64,000 nucleotides of DNA from Chaenocephalus aceratus (lineage: Eukaryota > Chordata > Actinopteri > Perciformes > Channichthyidae), in assembly GCA_023974075.1 (NCBI GenBank), contig CM043791.1:25549142-25613141 (forward strand). The letters run 5' to 3'. The position numbers were made by a program, and so were the translations under genes. Each line of letters opens with the position of its first letter. The first letter of the stretch is position 1. Under the pieces are notes generated by a model. The model searched no databases, was not told where the DNA came from, and saw only the letters and a program-made list of their open reading frames with translations. This document shows, piece after piece, positions 13,210 through 23,582 of this stretch.

Positions 13210-16031
13210 ATGGAAGGAACAGAAGAAACAACCATAAGTAGCCTTTTCTTATTTTATTTAATCTTCTTACATAAAAGTCGTTCCTTTAGGCTTCACCTTT
13301 GTACTAACACTTGTTTTGGTGCCGTCTCAGAATGGAGAACAGCGTCAGATCCTAAAAAAGCTGGTTGGCTATTTTCTCAAGACCTTCTCTACAGCGACAG
13401 AGAATCCAACAGCCTCTTTCTGAGCATGGACATCCGAAAAGACAAGGAGGAGCAGGACCAAACGTTAGTCAAGTTCTACAAAAGAGACAATGTTCGATGG
13501 ACTTCGCCGCTTCTTTGCAAACTTCAAGGTAGTCCCTTACAAATTATATGGCATTACTTCTAAAAAGAAAATCAGTTCAGAGATTAAGATTGAAAATGTT
13601 TGTTTCTTCCTAGGTGATGTTGCAACAGGAAGTGGGGTCGACCGTCACATGATGTCAACCGTTATCTTCAAGCTAATGAGTGGATTCCATATCAACTTAG
13701 GTTAGACAACACAACATAAACACACAACAATGCTGACTATATTCAGAAGTTACAAGCCTGTAATGAATAAAACTCAAAAGTTGATATCATGATAGAGATA
13801 ACTAATGCTAAATGCGCCAATGTATGCCAATATGCAAAAGTAATGAACGTCAAGTGCTGCTGTTAATTAAATATATAAATGTAAAGGTTAACTATCAAAG
13901 AAAATGATCTGTTTATTAATTTAATTAAAAAAAGATAGATCATCTAATACGGTTTACTAATTTTGGCTTTAAAAAACTGGCTTACAAATCTTGATGATTA
14001 AAGGAACAGACGATTTACGGGACAAGTATGTAAGAATGATAAAAATGATTTTAAAAACTAAGAGTTGAAGTCTTAAAGTCAAATACAAAATCCACACTTA
14101 CAGCCTTAAAGGTAATTTTTCAATGTATCTCAAAACTTTTTTGGCATTAAACTTGTGCTCTCAATTTGTCACTGTTTCAGGAAGTGCAGCCATCACAAAA
14201 GTATTTGAAGGTGAGCCCGACCACCTCACCCCCTCAGTTTCAGATGGACTGCTGGATAACGACATGTTCGCAGTGGCGGGGCGGATGATCGGCCACACCT
14301 TCCTGCACGGCGGCCCGAGTTTCACCGGACTCAGCCCAGCCATTGTTCACATCCTCTTTGGAGGGTCGCTGGAGACCACTCCTCTGACACTGCAGGACTG
14401 CCCTGACCTTGATATTCGAGACACTGTGAAAATGGTGAGCATTGAGTTTAAAGTTACAATATGGAAGCTCTCAGGTGTGTTTTTGGATCTCTCCTCCCAA
14501 AGAAACAAACAGTGTGCTGCTTGCGATTCTTTTTCACGCGAATGTGGTCCCATACCACTGACACCCAGTTTGTACAACATCAAACAGCTATAGTGACTTA
14601 ATATGTTAACTAAAAAGCTTTAAGATTATCACTTCAAAGACTCAACCGTCAACATGAAAAATATATATTATATTTCCAATTCAAATGCTCTCTTTATCTG
14701 ATCATGTTTTGTTACAGCTTGAAGGAGATGCCAAGTTCAAAGATATTGACGCCGTCCATCAGCTCTGCCTGTCGTGGGAGCTGCCAGCACCGAACGCCAC
14801 CAACAGGAAATGGCTGTCTGAAAAGCTTCTCCTGCATGCTGTAAATGTTCACTCTGCTTTATTCTACAGCTTCACCACAAAATACACTGTCATTACAACA
14901 TGTCCCAAAGAAGTATTCCAAAGAGGGTTTCTCACATCCTTATCAAGTCATATTTATATTTAGAGACAGATGTCTTTCAATGTTGATGAAGTCTCAGAAG
15001 AAGCACATTTTGGGCCTTTTTTTTCAAATCACATGTTGTCAACCAGATACCCGGTTGACTACTGGTTAGCAAGAAAAGAGCGTCAGGAGTCCCTCTGCAT
15101 CCACAACAGAATCTAACAAAACATGTTTAGCATTCAAACATCAATTTTGTTAAAGCCAGAGGCCTTAGTGACATTCATATTTGCTTATGAAGTTCTACAA
15201 TTGTTGTGAGTTCAGAAATTAAACGCAAAACATCTTAATTGAACTATAAATCATCAGAGAAGATCACTCATTTTGTATACAATATGTCATGTTTCCCGTA
15301 TTTCAGGTCATCGAGCGAACAAGGCCTCAAATCAATCAGTTCCAAAAAGGCTTAAAAGAGACAGGACTGTGGTCGCTTCTCATTCACAGAAGAGATGTAA
15401 TCCCAATCCTGTTCCCCAGAGAATCAGAAGCACAGGTCACACCTCAGGTAAAGCACATTTAACAGAAGTCCAATGCCGCAAACACCTAGCCAAACCAATC
15501 CTATGAGACTGTAATCTTCAACAATGTATACTAGTTTGTTTTGAATACAGCTGAATGTGCATGTGTGTTATCAGATGATCTTGGATTGCATCATCTGGCC
15601 TTCATCTATAACTTTCATCTTTGAGAGCTACAGAGTCGAGGACGATGACGAATCCGATGTCGTGGATGTATGTCGAGTATCTGGGTTCTTGAAAACATTC
15701 ATTGAAAATGGTACGCATGATTACGTTTTCTGTATAACCTTTTAAGCGACTGTAGCATTGAAGCGTTTCAGCAGATTCTGTCTTAACTGATCAGCCGTTT
15801 CTCTTTAACACAGCATCTCCTGCTGAGCTTAAGAGCCTCATGAAGTTCTGGATGGGATGGGAGGTGCCGGCCACAGAGATGAGAGTGGAAATAGTCGAGG
15901 CCCCTCTCCCGACAGCTTTAACTTGTTTTGAGAATCTGAGGCTCCCGAGGCATTACACCTTGTACAAAACATTTGATGAGGACTTGTGCGCATGCATATC
16001 AACCAGTTACAGTGGGTTTGGTTGTATCTGA
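13210..16031 (+). CDS. HECT-domain E3 ubiquitin ligase-like protein (compact, fish G2E3-like)
   Basis: My model has eight exons: 13210-13237, 13331-13528, 13614-13700, 14181-14434, 14718-14840, 15307-15447, 15575-15710 and 15814-16031. They total 1,185 nt in one frame, giving 394 aa. The C-terminal lobe has the HECT signature LPTALTCFENLRLP, with the presumed catalytic Cys at residue 360, and the protein ends in GFGCI, close to the GFG end of HECT ligases. HECT enzymes accept ubiquitin on this Cys and pass it to substrates. The upstream part (GDVATGSGVDR; a long middle segment) fits a degenerate HECT N-lobe and resembles the multicopy fish proteins named 'G2/M phase-specific E3 ligase-like'. 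No zinc finger or other recruiting domain is visible. The first exon is the weakest part: its ATG has A at -3 and G at +4, but its donor (GTAGCC) is poor and the true start may be elsewhere. This gene is not part of the human CSRP1 neighbourhood. Confidence 0.75.
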
Positions 16032-16111
16032 AGGAGAATTATGTTTACTTACTTACTTGAAGGACAGATGAGAGTCATAATGATTACAAGAATCACTTTA
16101 AAAGTATGTCA

Positions 16112-16117
16112 ATTAAA
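16112..16117 (+). terminator. Candidate poly(A) signal of the HECT-like gene
   Basis: ATTAAA lies 81 bp downstream of the stop codon of the HECT-like gene and just before a long GT tract, which could act as the downstream GU-rich element. Confidence 0.4.
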
Positions 16118-16133
16118 TGTGTGGAACTAGCCA

Positions 16134-16297
<164 letters not shown>

Positions 16298-17586
16298 GAG
16301 TGGAAACACAATGCCGTCGGTTCCGATGGGGTCCTGGAACCATATCTCGATATGAGATCGACTCTGTGAACGCACCGCCTGCTGACCAATCAGAGCTCTG
16401 TGTGCTGAGTTTAAAGCTATCAAGTTATATTACAGGATAAGGAAAACACAGTTTCAACTGCTGTATGCAGGTAAGACGGCTAGCAATAAACTGTGACCGT
16501 GTAAATTAATAGAATATCACTTGAAAACTAAAGTATTAGTAACAAATTATTAATTTAGTGCTGAAATAAGTCACTGATAGATTAGTCCACTGGCAACCAT
16601 TTTGATAGTGAAATCCTCGTTTAAAAGATTACTACATTGATTTTGCATTGGGTTGTCACTGTCACATATTGAGTTGTATCTACAGTGTAAGACCTGTAAA
16701 CACACTGATGTATAAAGTCAGGGAAGTTCCTGTTTTAAGCATAAATGTAAATATAAATCATTGGCCTTAGCTTCAAATTGTGAGTATTTGTTGTAAAATA
16801 TTAACTTATTTTCAAGATAGCAGAATAAATGAAGGTTGGGACTGTCTTTGCTTTTGAAAAAGCCAAACATTTGAAACTTTCCCGATTAGTTATTTTCTGA
16901 CAATGTGAAAACAAATCATCATATTAATTAATCATTTAAAAAAACGGTAAGTTGGAATCATACATTCATAAGTTGTCCCTTTCAATGGACAACAATGGCC
17001 TTGTTTTTGTACCGGTGGTTAGTGCCCACAATGACCACACGATGGTAGCAGAGGCAAATCAGAGTGACTTTGTGACTCATCTCTGCTTTCCTCAATCCAT
17101 TTCTATGAATGGTTTCTCATCCATTAAGCAAATCAGAGGGACCTTTACCAGCGACCTCTCAAAGGTCATTTAAGGTTGTGGTGATAAAGTACAAAGGCTG
17201 GAATTACTTTGAGATTGCCTCCTGAGTAAGAGGGACAACAGCTGATACCATTCAACTTTTTAAACTGGTTATCTGTTAAAGGCTCATCACCTTATCATGT
17301 AGAACAAGAACATTCCATCAAGAGCTGGAAGGTGTTTACTCTGGAGTCGGGCTGCTTTTTTTGTTCTTTCAAGTTTTGTCCTGTCTATGAGTTTTAACCG
17401 GTTTAATTATATTGAAACCGGTTGAACCGGCATTTGTCAATATGTCACGTTCTTCGCAAATTAAAGAAGAAGTTTATAGTGTAAACAATTTGTGATGATA
17501 AGCAAGACATGGCAAAGTCAGTCTCAAAGAAACTGAAGCTGAGGCAGTATGGCAAGATTTTGGATGGAAAGCTGATGATAGCCAAA

Positions 17587-17587
<1 letters not shown>

Positions 17588-17628
<41 letters not shown>
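17588..17628. repeat. (TG)n microsatellite
   Basis: About 20 TG units lie just upstream of the large TC tract in the 5' region of csrp1. Confidence 0.95.
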
Positions 17629-17629
<1 letters not shown>

Positions 17630-17656
17630 ACTGTCAGTTCTGCCTCTAGTTTTTAG

Positions 17657-17825
<169 letters not shown>

Positions 17826-17839
17826 CAGAAACTCCCCTG

Positions 17840-18156
17840 TTGCTCAACACACAGCAGTAGGTTTGCAGCCTGCAGCAGTAGCTCAGAACCACAGAAGCTC
17901 CTCCCTTTCAGCCCATCTGGAACAGTGGAAAAGTGGAGAGGCACAAAAGAACAACTCTGTCTGAGTCTTTTTGTATTTTTTAGGGATAAAGACATCAAAT
18001 CTAGGTTAGTGACTACGCTACTTTTAAAGGTGCAACTCCTCCACCTTTCTCTGGATCGCCTGTTTCCTGAACACACCCCAGTGCTGCCTTTCTCTGTTCA
18101 AGGAATCAAACTTCAACTTGTCCATCATCACTGACTGACAGCACCTACAACTGCAG
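17840..18156 (+). other. csrp1: Likely 5' non-coding exon of csrp1 (start unknown)
   Basis: A strong donor, CTGCAG/GTAAGC, occurs at 18156/18157. The same exon edge and following intron sequence recur in the second csrp1 copy at 29435/29436, which argues for a conserved functional splice site. csrp1 coding sequence begins just inside a later exon (one base before the ATG at 23584), so an upstream non-coding exon is required. The 5' end of this exon and the transcription start cannot be fixed. Confidence 0.55.
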
Positions 18157-19879
18157 GTAAGCAATGTAAATATATTTCAGCCTGTTTAAGCTTCCTGCTT
18201 TCTGCTTGCCTCTAACTGTATCTCATTTCCTGCTCTTTGTACGGTTGCATGATGGGAAAAACACTCGTTCATAATCTGAATGTATTTTTCATGCAAGTCA
18301 GATCAGAAGAGCCTCTTTAGTTTGAACAGCTATCATGCATTAGAGTTTGTAAAGCTGTATCAATGTGTGCAGCTTAACGGTAACACAATGTGGAACACTA
18401 ATGCGCAATACAAGACAAATAAAGTATTCACACATATGTAAGCTCTCTGGTGTGGGCCACGAAGTGTAGAAATGTATATAGAATTAAATAGTAATCCTAC
18501 TGATGTTATTCTCAGCCTATTGCACATATGTCACCAAAGTCACATTGACCTCATGTTCTGACTTCCTCCTTTGTTTCCACTTCTTACCTCTCATTCACTC
18601 TGGTTTGTTTGAGCATTCCTGTTAATCTGTCTAAACTTGCAGAGCCACAATTATCTAGATGTAGCTGCAATCATTTTCAAAAAGACTGCCTTAAATCATT
18701 TAGCAGAGAACTGGAATTAATGTTATGTTCAAAGTGAATACTTGATATTTACCTCTGAAAGACCAGCAACAGCCTTCGTTTTAAACAGAGTTATGGCTCT
18801 TATAACCTTTAGTGAAGTTAGAGTGCTTGTTATTACTTTATCAATTTGTTTCACTTCTCTATGCCTTTCTGTTTAAGGTCAGATTGACAACTGACAACCC
18901 AGTCACTCACATTAACCCTTTGAGATGACGTGACATAAGTTAGAAGGGCCCTTATATGTAGAAATCAAAATAAATATTGACTAAGTTTATTCAATCATCC
19001 CATTGTTCTCACCTTTCTGTTTACTTACTGACGTCTTCATCAAAACTCTTCTCATGTCCAAGCTCCTTCCCTCTTGTTCTGCTCCTCATTGATCGTCTTG
19101 CTCCCAATTGCTGTAAAACAACAAAAGAGTGTGAGATGTATTTGAGATCTGACATCAAGTCAAATGTTCTAGTTAGTCTGCTGGATGGCTTTAAACGGTT
19201 GTTGCTCTATCAATGCTTGACACAACAATATCCCTGAAATGTCTGCTATTACTTTCAGTAAAACAAGTTCAGGTTCTGCTTCCAGTACTGTAGTATATGA
19301 ACTGCATTACCTTTACATCAAATGAACTTGATTTGTGAGTTGGCTTCAGTGGTGCTGTTAATATGTATTCTCTCTGATAGAACATAAATAATCAAGGCCT
19401 TTGATGTTGCTCTTCGTTTCATTTCCTATACTTCTTCTGCTTCACCATCGTTTCCCTGAATCTTACTCAGTTCAGACTTCTGTGGTAGTGCTAGTCAGTT
19501 TCAGACCACATCAGTTTTAATTTCAATTATGACTATGGAAGCTTTTCAAATAAAATAGTTCAATAAAAAGCCAGAAACTCAATGATCAAGCTAAATAAAA
19601 GATACTTTTTTAAAGGCCTTATTTTAATAAGCTTGCCTTATTGGTAGAACTTTGATATGGTAGGTGCAAAATAATAAGAATCCTGATGGTTTTATAGTTT
19701 ATTATTGAACAGTATATTTGTTCTATCTAACAGTAGAACATATATATAATTAACGTACATCACCAGGGATTAAAGTCACCATCCATTCCAGTTACATCCC
19801 AGAAAACAGCAGTACCTTTTCTTGTGTGCTTACAATGACGGAAAGTCACAGTGTCGCAGCAGACAGTCACACAATGCTC
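18157..19879. other. csrp1 first intron, proximal part
   Basis: AT-rich intronic sequence. The first 100 bp match the intron of copy 2 from 29436 onwards. No coding exon, RNA gene or recognisable mobile element was seen before the MITE at 19880. Confidence 0.5.
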
Positions 19880-20401
19880 AGGGGTGTAACGGTTCACAGA
19901 ATTCACGGTTCGGTACGTACCTCGGTTTGGGGGTCACGGTTCGGTACGGGTTCGGTACAACAAGAAAAAGAAAAAGAAAAGTCCCAAATGCATAATTAGC
20001 ATACCGCACCGCTGTCTAATAACGCCGACACACCGTCCTCGTCCGATCCACCACTCCATCGTTATTGTAGTCCACAGGGAACCCGAAATGTTCCCACACA
20101 AAGAAGCAGGTGGGTTCTAGCTTCTGTGTGTTATCTGAACTCAAAACTAACTTTTCTTCTTCTTGTATTTGTTCGTTTTGTTGTTTCTTCTTGTTCTTCA
20201 TTTGTTGTTTAAAGGCGGCTGGCAAACAGTTTTTACGCGCAATACCGCCCCCTGGATTATAAATAGTGTAATGGATACTGCCCTGACAGACTTTTTTCCC
20301 ACTCGTAAAAAAAAAAAAAGGCGCATTCGTCGTGTGGCTGCATGTGTCCGTGACGTCCGAACCGTGACGGTACGGGACGAATACGATACCGTTACACCCC
20401 T
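19880..20401. mobile_element. Non-autonomous DNA transposon (MITE) in csrp1 intron 1
   Basis: The element begins AGGGGTGTAACGGT and ends with its inverse, ACCGTTACACCCCT. Copies of TACGGTTCGGTACG-type motifs lie inside each end. The 6 bp ATGCTC lies directly outside both ends (19874-19879 and 20402-20407), consistent with a target-site duplication. Length is 522 bp, with no transposase. The termini resemble hAT-type non-autonomous elements of fish, although hAT duplications are normally 8 bp. It is absent from the corresponding intron of copy 2. Confidence 0.8.
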
Positions 20402-20407
20402 ATGCTC

Positions 20408-21483
20408 CACCCATACTTTTCTCCAAGCTATGATTTAACATCATACCATGAGCTTGTATTCACATTAGGAAGCATTCTTGTGCCAGCAGCAAAGAAGTTA
20501 TGTTTGACTTTGGGGTGTTGTATTTACTTTTGAGGAAATAAAGATAGATAGTCTGGTGTGTCAGGTAAATGCAGGGGGTGTGTCTAAGGGTGATGGAAAT
20601 AGCCTTAGATCATACTCTGCTTTTAGAGCTCAATTTAACAGAAAAAGCTGCCTTTTAACATATTTCCTGACTTGTAGAAAACACCTACAACTTAGATTAA
20701 GAAATCTGCAGAAGTCATGAGTCGGACACAGGCAGAGAGTAGAGGGTGTGAGTCTGGGGCGGGAGGAGGGAGGGTTTTCACGGTCAGGAATGTGGATGCG
20801 GATACACTAGAATGGATTGGGAGGGTCATGCCTGGAAACACATTGGGGAGAAACCGGCAGGATGCCAGGGTCTTTCACATTCCAACAACTAAGACTCCTC
20901 AAAATCTCATGTTTTGACATTATTTCTACACTTACTGTCTAACGTTTTCCAAGGAAATCACCTCTAGCCTATTGACAACCAACAAGGAAAAAGGATTTTG
21001 TTCTTGAATGTTCTGCTTCACTGCTGGGTTGCTTGTCTTAAAGCCACAGAAAACTGGCAGGAGTAAAACTAGAGTCTCTGGGCTGGCTTTACAAAGCCAA
21101 AATTACAGGCAACCAAATCTGTAAGTTTAAATTGGTTTCTTACAGCAGAAACTCTTTTCAATGTGTTTACTCTGATGGTTGAGTAAAGGAATGTATTAGT
21201 TTGATACATTTGTTTTTCTATTCAAAGTACATGGTTAAACCATACACCCCAGCACGTACACTCCGCTCTGCATCAGCCAAACGACTCGCTGCGAGGGGGA
21301 TCCAAGTTCCCATCAGCAAAAACACGTGGGTTTGCTATGCAATGTAATGTAAAAAGTGTAGTTCCACTAAATGACAGGCCTTCAAACCAAGAATATATGT
21401 ATGCCTTGAAAGGAAATACATGTTATTTTAGTTACAGATTATTGCTGTTTTCTACCACTGTAATCAAACAAATTAAACGTAAG
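20408..21483. other. csrp1 first intron, middle part
   Basis: Intronic sequence between two insertions. About 21040-21215 matches 29575-29745 in the second csrp1 copy. No further feature was seen. Confidence 0.5.
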
Positions 21484-22059
21484 CTATATGTTACGGTGTG
21501 CAGGAAGCAGGACCCAAATGCAGACCAGAGTAAAAATAATTCCTTTATTCCAAGGCTATATACACACAGACAGAACAGGACACTCACCGAAGACCACGTC
21601 AATACACAAGACGAACCGACAAAGACAGAAAAACCAGAACTTAAATACACACAAGACTAATCACACAAACCTAGACACAGGTGAGGAGGGAGGAGAAAAC
21701 ACAGGGGCCACAGGTGAACACAATCGGGTAATCAGACACGCCAGGGAAACTAACGACAGGGAACCACAGACAGATCTAAACAAGACAAAACACCAACACA
21801 GACAGATCTTAACAGTACCCCCCCCTCAAGGGACGGATCCCAGACGTCCCAAAAAAAGTCCAGCAGGGTGGGTGAAGGGGGACCGGAGGAGGGACACAGA
21901 ACTAGAGCCAACAGGGTGGGTGGAGGGGGTCTGGAGGACGGGCTTGGGCTGACAGCCCAGGGGCACAGCGGAGGACCCGGAAGGGGTCTCGGGCGGACGG
22001 CCTGGCGGCAATGCAGAGTTTGAAAAGGGGGTTATGGAGGGGCGAAGGCAGTGGCAGGA

Positions 22060-22330
22060 AGAGTCAGGGGGCCGGGCCCGAGGGCAAGGACCGCGGCACT
22101 CAGGGGACAGGGCTCGAGGGTGAAGACCGCGGCTCTCAGGGGGCCGGGCTCGAGGGCGAAGACCACGGCTCTCAGGGGCCGGCTCAGGGCGGCTCGAGGG
22201 CGAAGACCGCAGCCGGGAAAGTCAGGGGGCCGGGCTCGAGGGCGAAGGCCGTGGCTCTCAGGGGGCCAGGATCGAGGGTGAAGACTGCGGCTCTCAGAGG
22301 GCCGGGATCGAGGGTGAAGACCAGCCAGCT
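22060..22330. repeat. GC-rich repeats of about 33-36 bp in the LTR element
   Basis: Units containing 'gggctcgagggcgaagacc' followed by 'gcggctctcaggg' recur about seven times. They form the third repeat array of this element and keep long frames open on both strands. Confidence 0.75.
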
Positions 22331-23163
22331 CCGGAGGCCAGGCAGGAAGACGCTGACGGGACAGCACCGGAGGCCGGGCAGGACCCGGTGTCGGAGCTGG
22401 TGGGACAGGCCTCGACAGGATCCCCCACGGAAGAGGACCAGGACACGGGATTGGCAGGAACCCTGGCAGGAGAGCAGTCGGCGGGACCTCCAACGGGACA
22501 GGACATAGGGTTGGCAGGACGCCCGGCAGGAGAGTAGTTGGCGGGGCCTCCAACGGCACAGGACATAGGATTGGCAGGACCCCCGGCAGGAGAGTAGTCG
22601 GCGGGACCTCCAACGAGACAGGACAAGGAGCTGGCAGGACCCCCGGCAGGAGAGTAGACGGCGGGACCTCCAACGGGACAGGACAAAGGGTTGGCAGGAC
22701 CCCCGGCAAGAGAGTAGTCGGCAGGACCTCCAACGAGACAGGACAAGGAGCTGGCAGGACCCCCGGCAGGAGAGTAGGCAGCGGGACCTCCAACGGGAGA
22801 GGACAAAGGGTTGGCAGGACCCCCAGCGGAACCCCCAACGGTACTTGAGTAGGGACTTGAGTGGGGACTCGAGAGAGAACTCGAGAGGTGACTGGAGAGG
22901 GAACTCGAGAGGAAACTCGAGAGGGGACTCGAGAGGGAACTCGAGAGGGGACTCGAGAGGTGACTTGATTGTTGACTCGAGAGGTGACTTGAGAGGGATC
23001 TCGAAAGGGGATTCGCGATGGGACTCGAGAGGGGACTCGAGAGGTGACTTGATTGTTGACTAGAGAGGTGACTTGAGAGGGATCTCGAAAGGGGATTCGC
23101 GTAGTCAGACAAAGAAATGGTATAATCCACTAGTTCCTGCTCAAACGGATCTGCTGGGCCCAT
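22294..23163 (-). CDS. Gag-like repetitive ORF of the LTR element
   Basis: This is a 289-codon open frame starting 19 bp inside the 5' LTR (minus orientation), where a Gypsy gag normally begins. It starts MGPADPFEQEL, which resembles the short acidic start of fish Gypsy gag proteins. It then becomes low-complexity: a Ser/Leu/His-rich section with SSxLSS motifs, followed by 20-residue repeats of the type PVGGPAxYSPAGGPANPLSC. No capsid fold or CCHC zinc knuckle can be recognised. It may be a rearranged gag remnant kept open by tandem duplication of a unit divisible by three, and need not be translated. Confidence 0.4.
   Translation of the reverse strand: MGPADPFEQELVDYTISLSDYANPLSRSLSSHLSSQQSSHLSSPLSSPIANPLSRSLSSHLSSQQSSHLSSPLSSSLSSPLSSFLSSSLSSHLSSSLSSPHSSPYSSTVGGSAGGPANPLSSPVGGPAAYSPAGGPASSLSCLVGGPADYSLAGGPANPLSCPVGGPAVYSPAGGPASSLSCLVGGPADYSPAGGPANPMSCAVGGPANYSPAGRPANPMSCPVGGPADCSPARVPANPVSWSSSVGDPVEACPTSSDTGSCPASGAVPSASSCLASGAGWSSPSIPAL
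22435..22840. repeat. 60-bp minisatellite inside the LTR element
   Basis: Six to seven units, each exactly 60 bp, contain 'ttggcaggac ccccggcagg' with a few substitutions. The unit is a multiple of three and so preserves the gag-like frame on the minus strand as 20-residue repeats. Confidence 0.9.
22850..23100. repeat. Short ACTCGAGAGG-type tandem repeats
   Basis: About 15-bp units built on 'gggactcgagagg' with drift repeat through this part of the LTR element, with XhoI-like CTCGAG cores. A duplicated block of about 60 bp is visible (near 22955-23020 and 23033-23100). Confidence 0.8.
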
Positions 23164-23582
23164 ATCGTTGGTCGGTTCGTAATGTTACGGTGTGTGCAGG
23201 AAGCAGGACCCAAATGCAGACCAGAGTAAAAATAATTCCTTTATTCCAAGGCTATATATACACAAAGACAGCACAGGCCACTCACCGAAGACCACGTCAA
23301 TACACAAGACGAACCGACAAAGACAGCCAGAAAAACCAGAACTTAAATACACAAGACTAATCACACAAACAAGACACAGGTGAGGAGGGAGGAGAAAACA
23401 CAGGGGCCACAGGTGAACACAATCGGGTAATCAGACACACCAGGGAAACTAACGACAGGGAACCACAGACAGATCTAAACAAGACAAAACACCAACACAG
23501 ACAGATCTTAACACTATATCTCTCTGAAACAAAAAATAGCTGTAATAACAATGTGTTTGTGTTTGTGTATGCATTATTAAAG

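Larger units (their letters stand above)
21484..23518 (-). mobile_element. Ty3/Gypsy-like non-autonomous LTR retrotransposon in csrp1 intron 1
   Basis: The LTRs are at 21489-21814 and 23183-23513 (326 and 331 bp, about a dozen differences), each bounded by TG...CA. The 5-bp target-site duplication CTATA sits at 21484-21488 and 23514-23518. Read on the minus strand, the LTR carries an AATAAA poly(A) signal, and a G-rich polypurine tract (TTGAGGGGGGGG) lies immediately before the 3' LTR, as in fish Gypsy elements. The 1.37-kb interior has no protease, reverse transcriptase, RNase H or integrase, so it must depend on a partner element. No obvious TGG-starting primer site follows the 5' LTR. It contains long tandem repeats and a gag-like open frame. 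The high LTR similarity and intact duplication point to a fairly recent insertion, after the csrp1 duplication, because copy 2 lacks it. Confidence 0.9.

Noticed and set aside
22011..22508. Plus-strand Gly/Arg-rich frame in the LTR element
   Set aside because: It is the shadow of the GC-rich repeats on the strand opposite to the element's transcription; the gag-like frame is on the minus strand.
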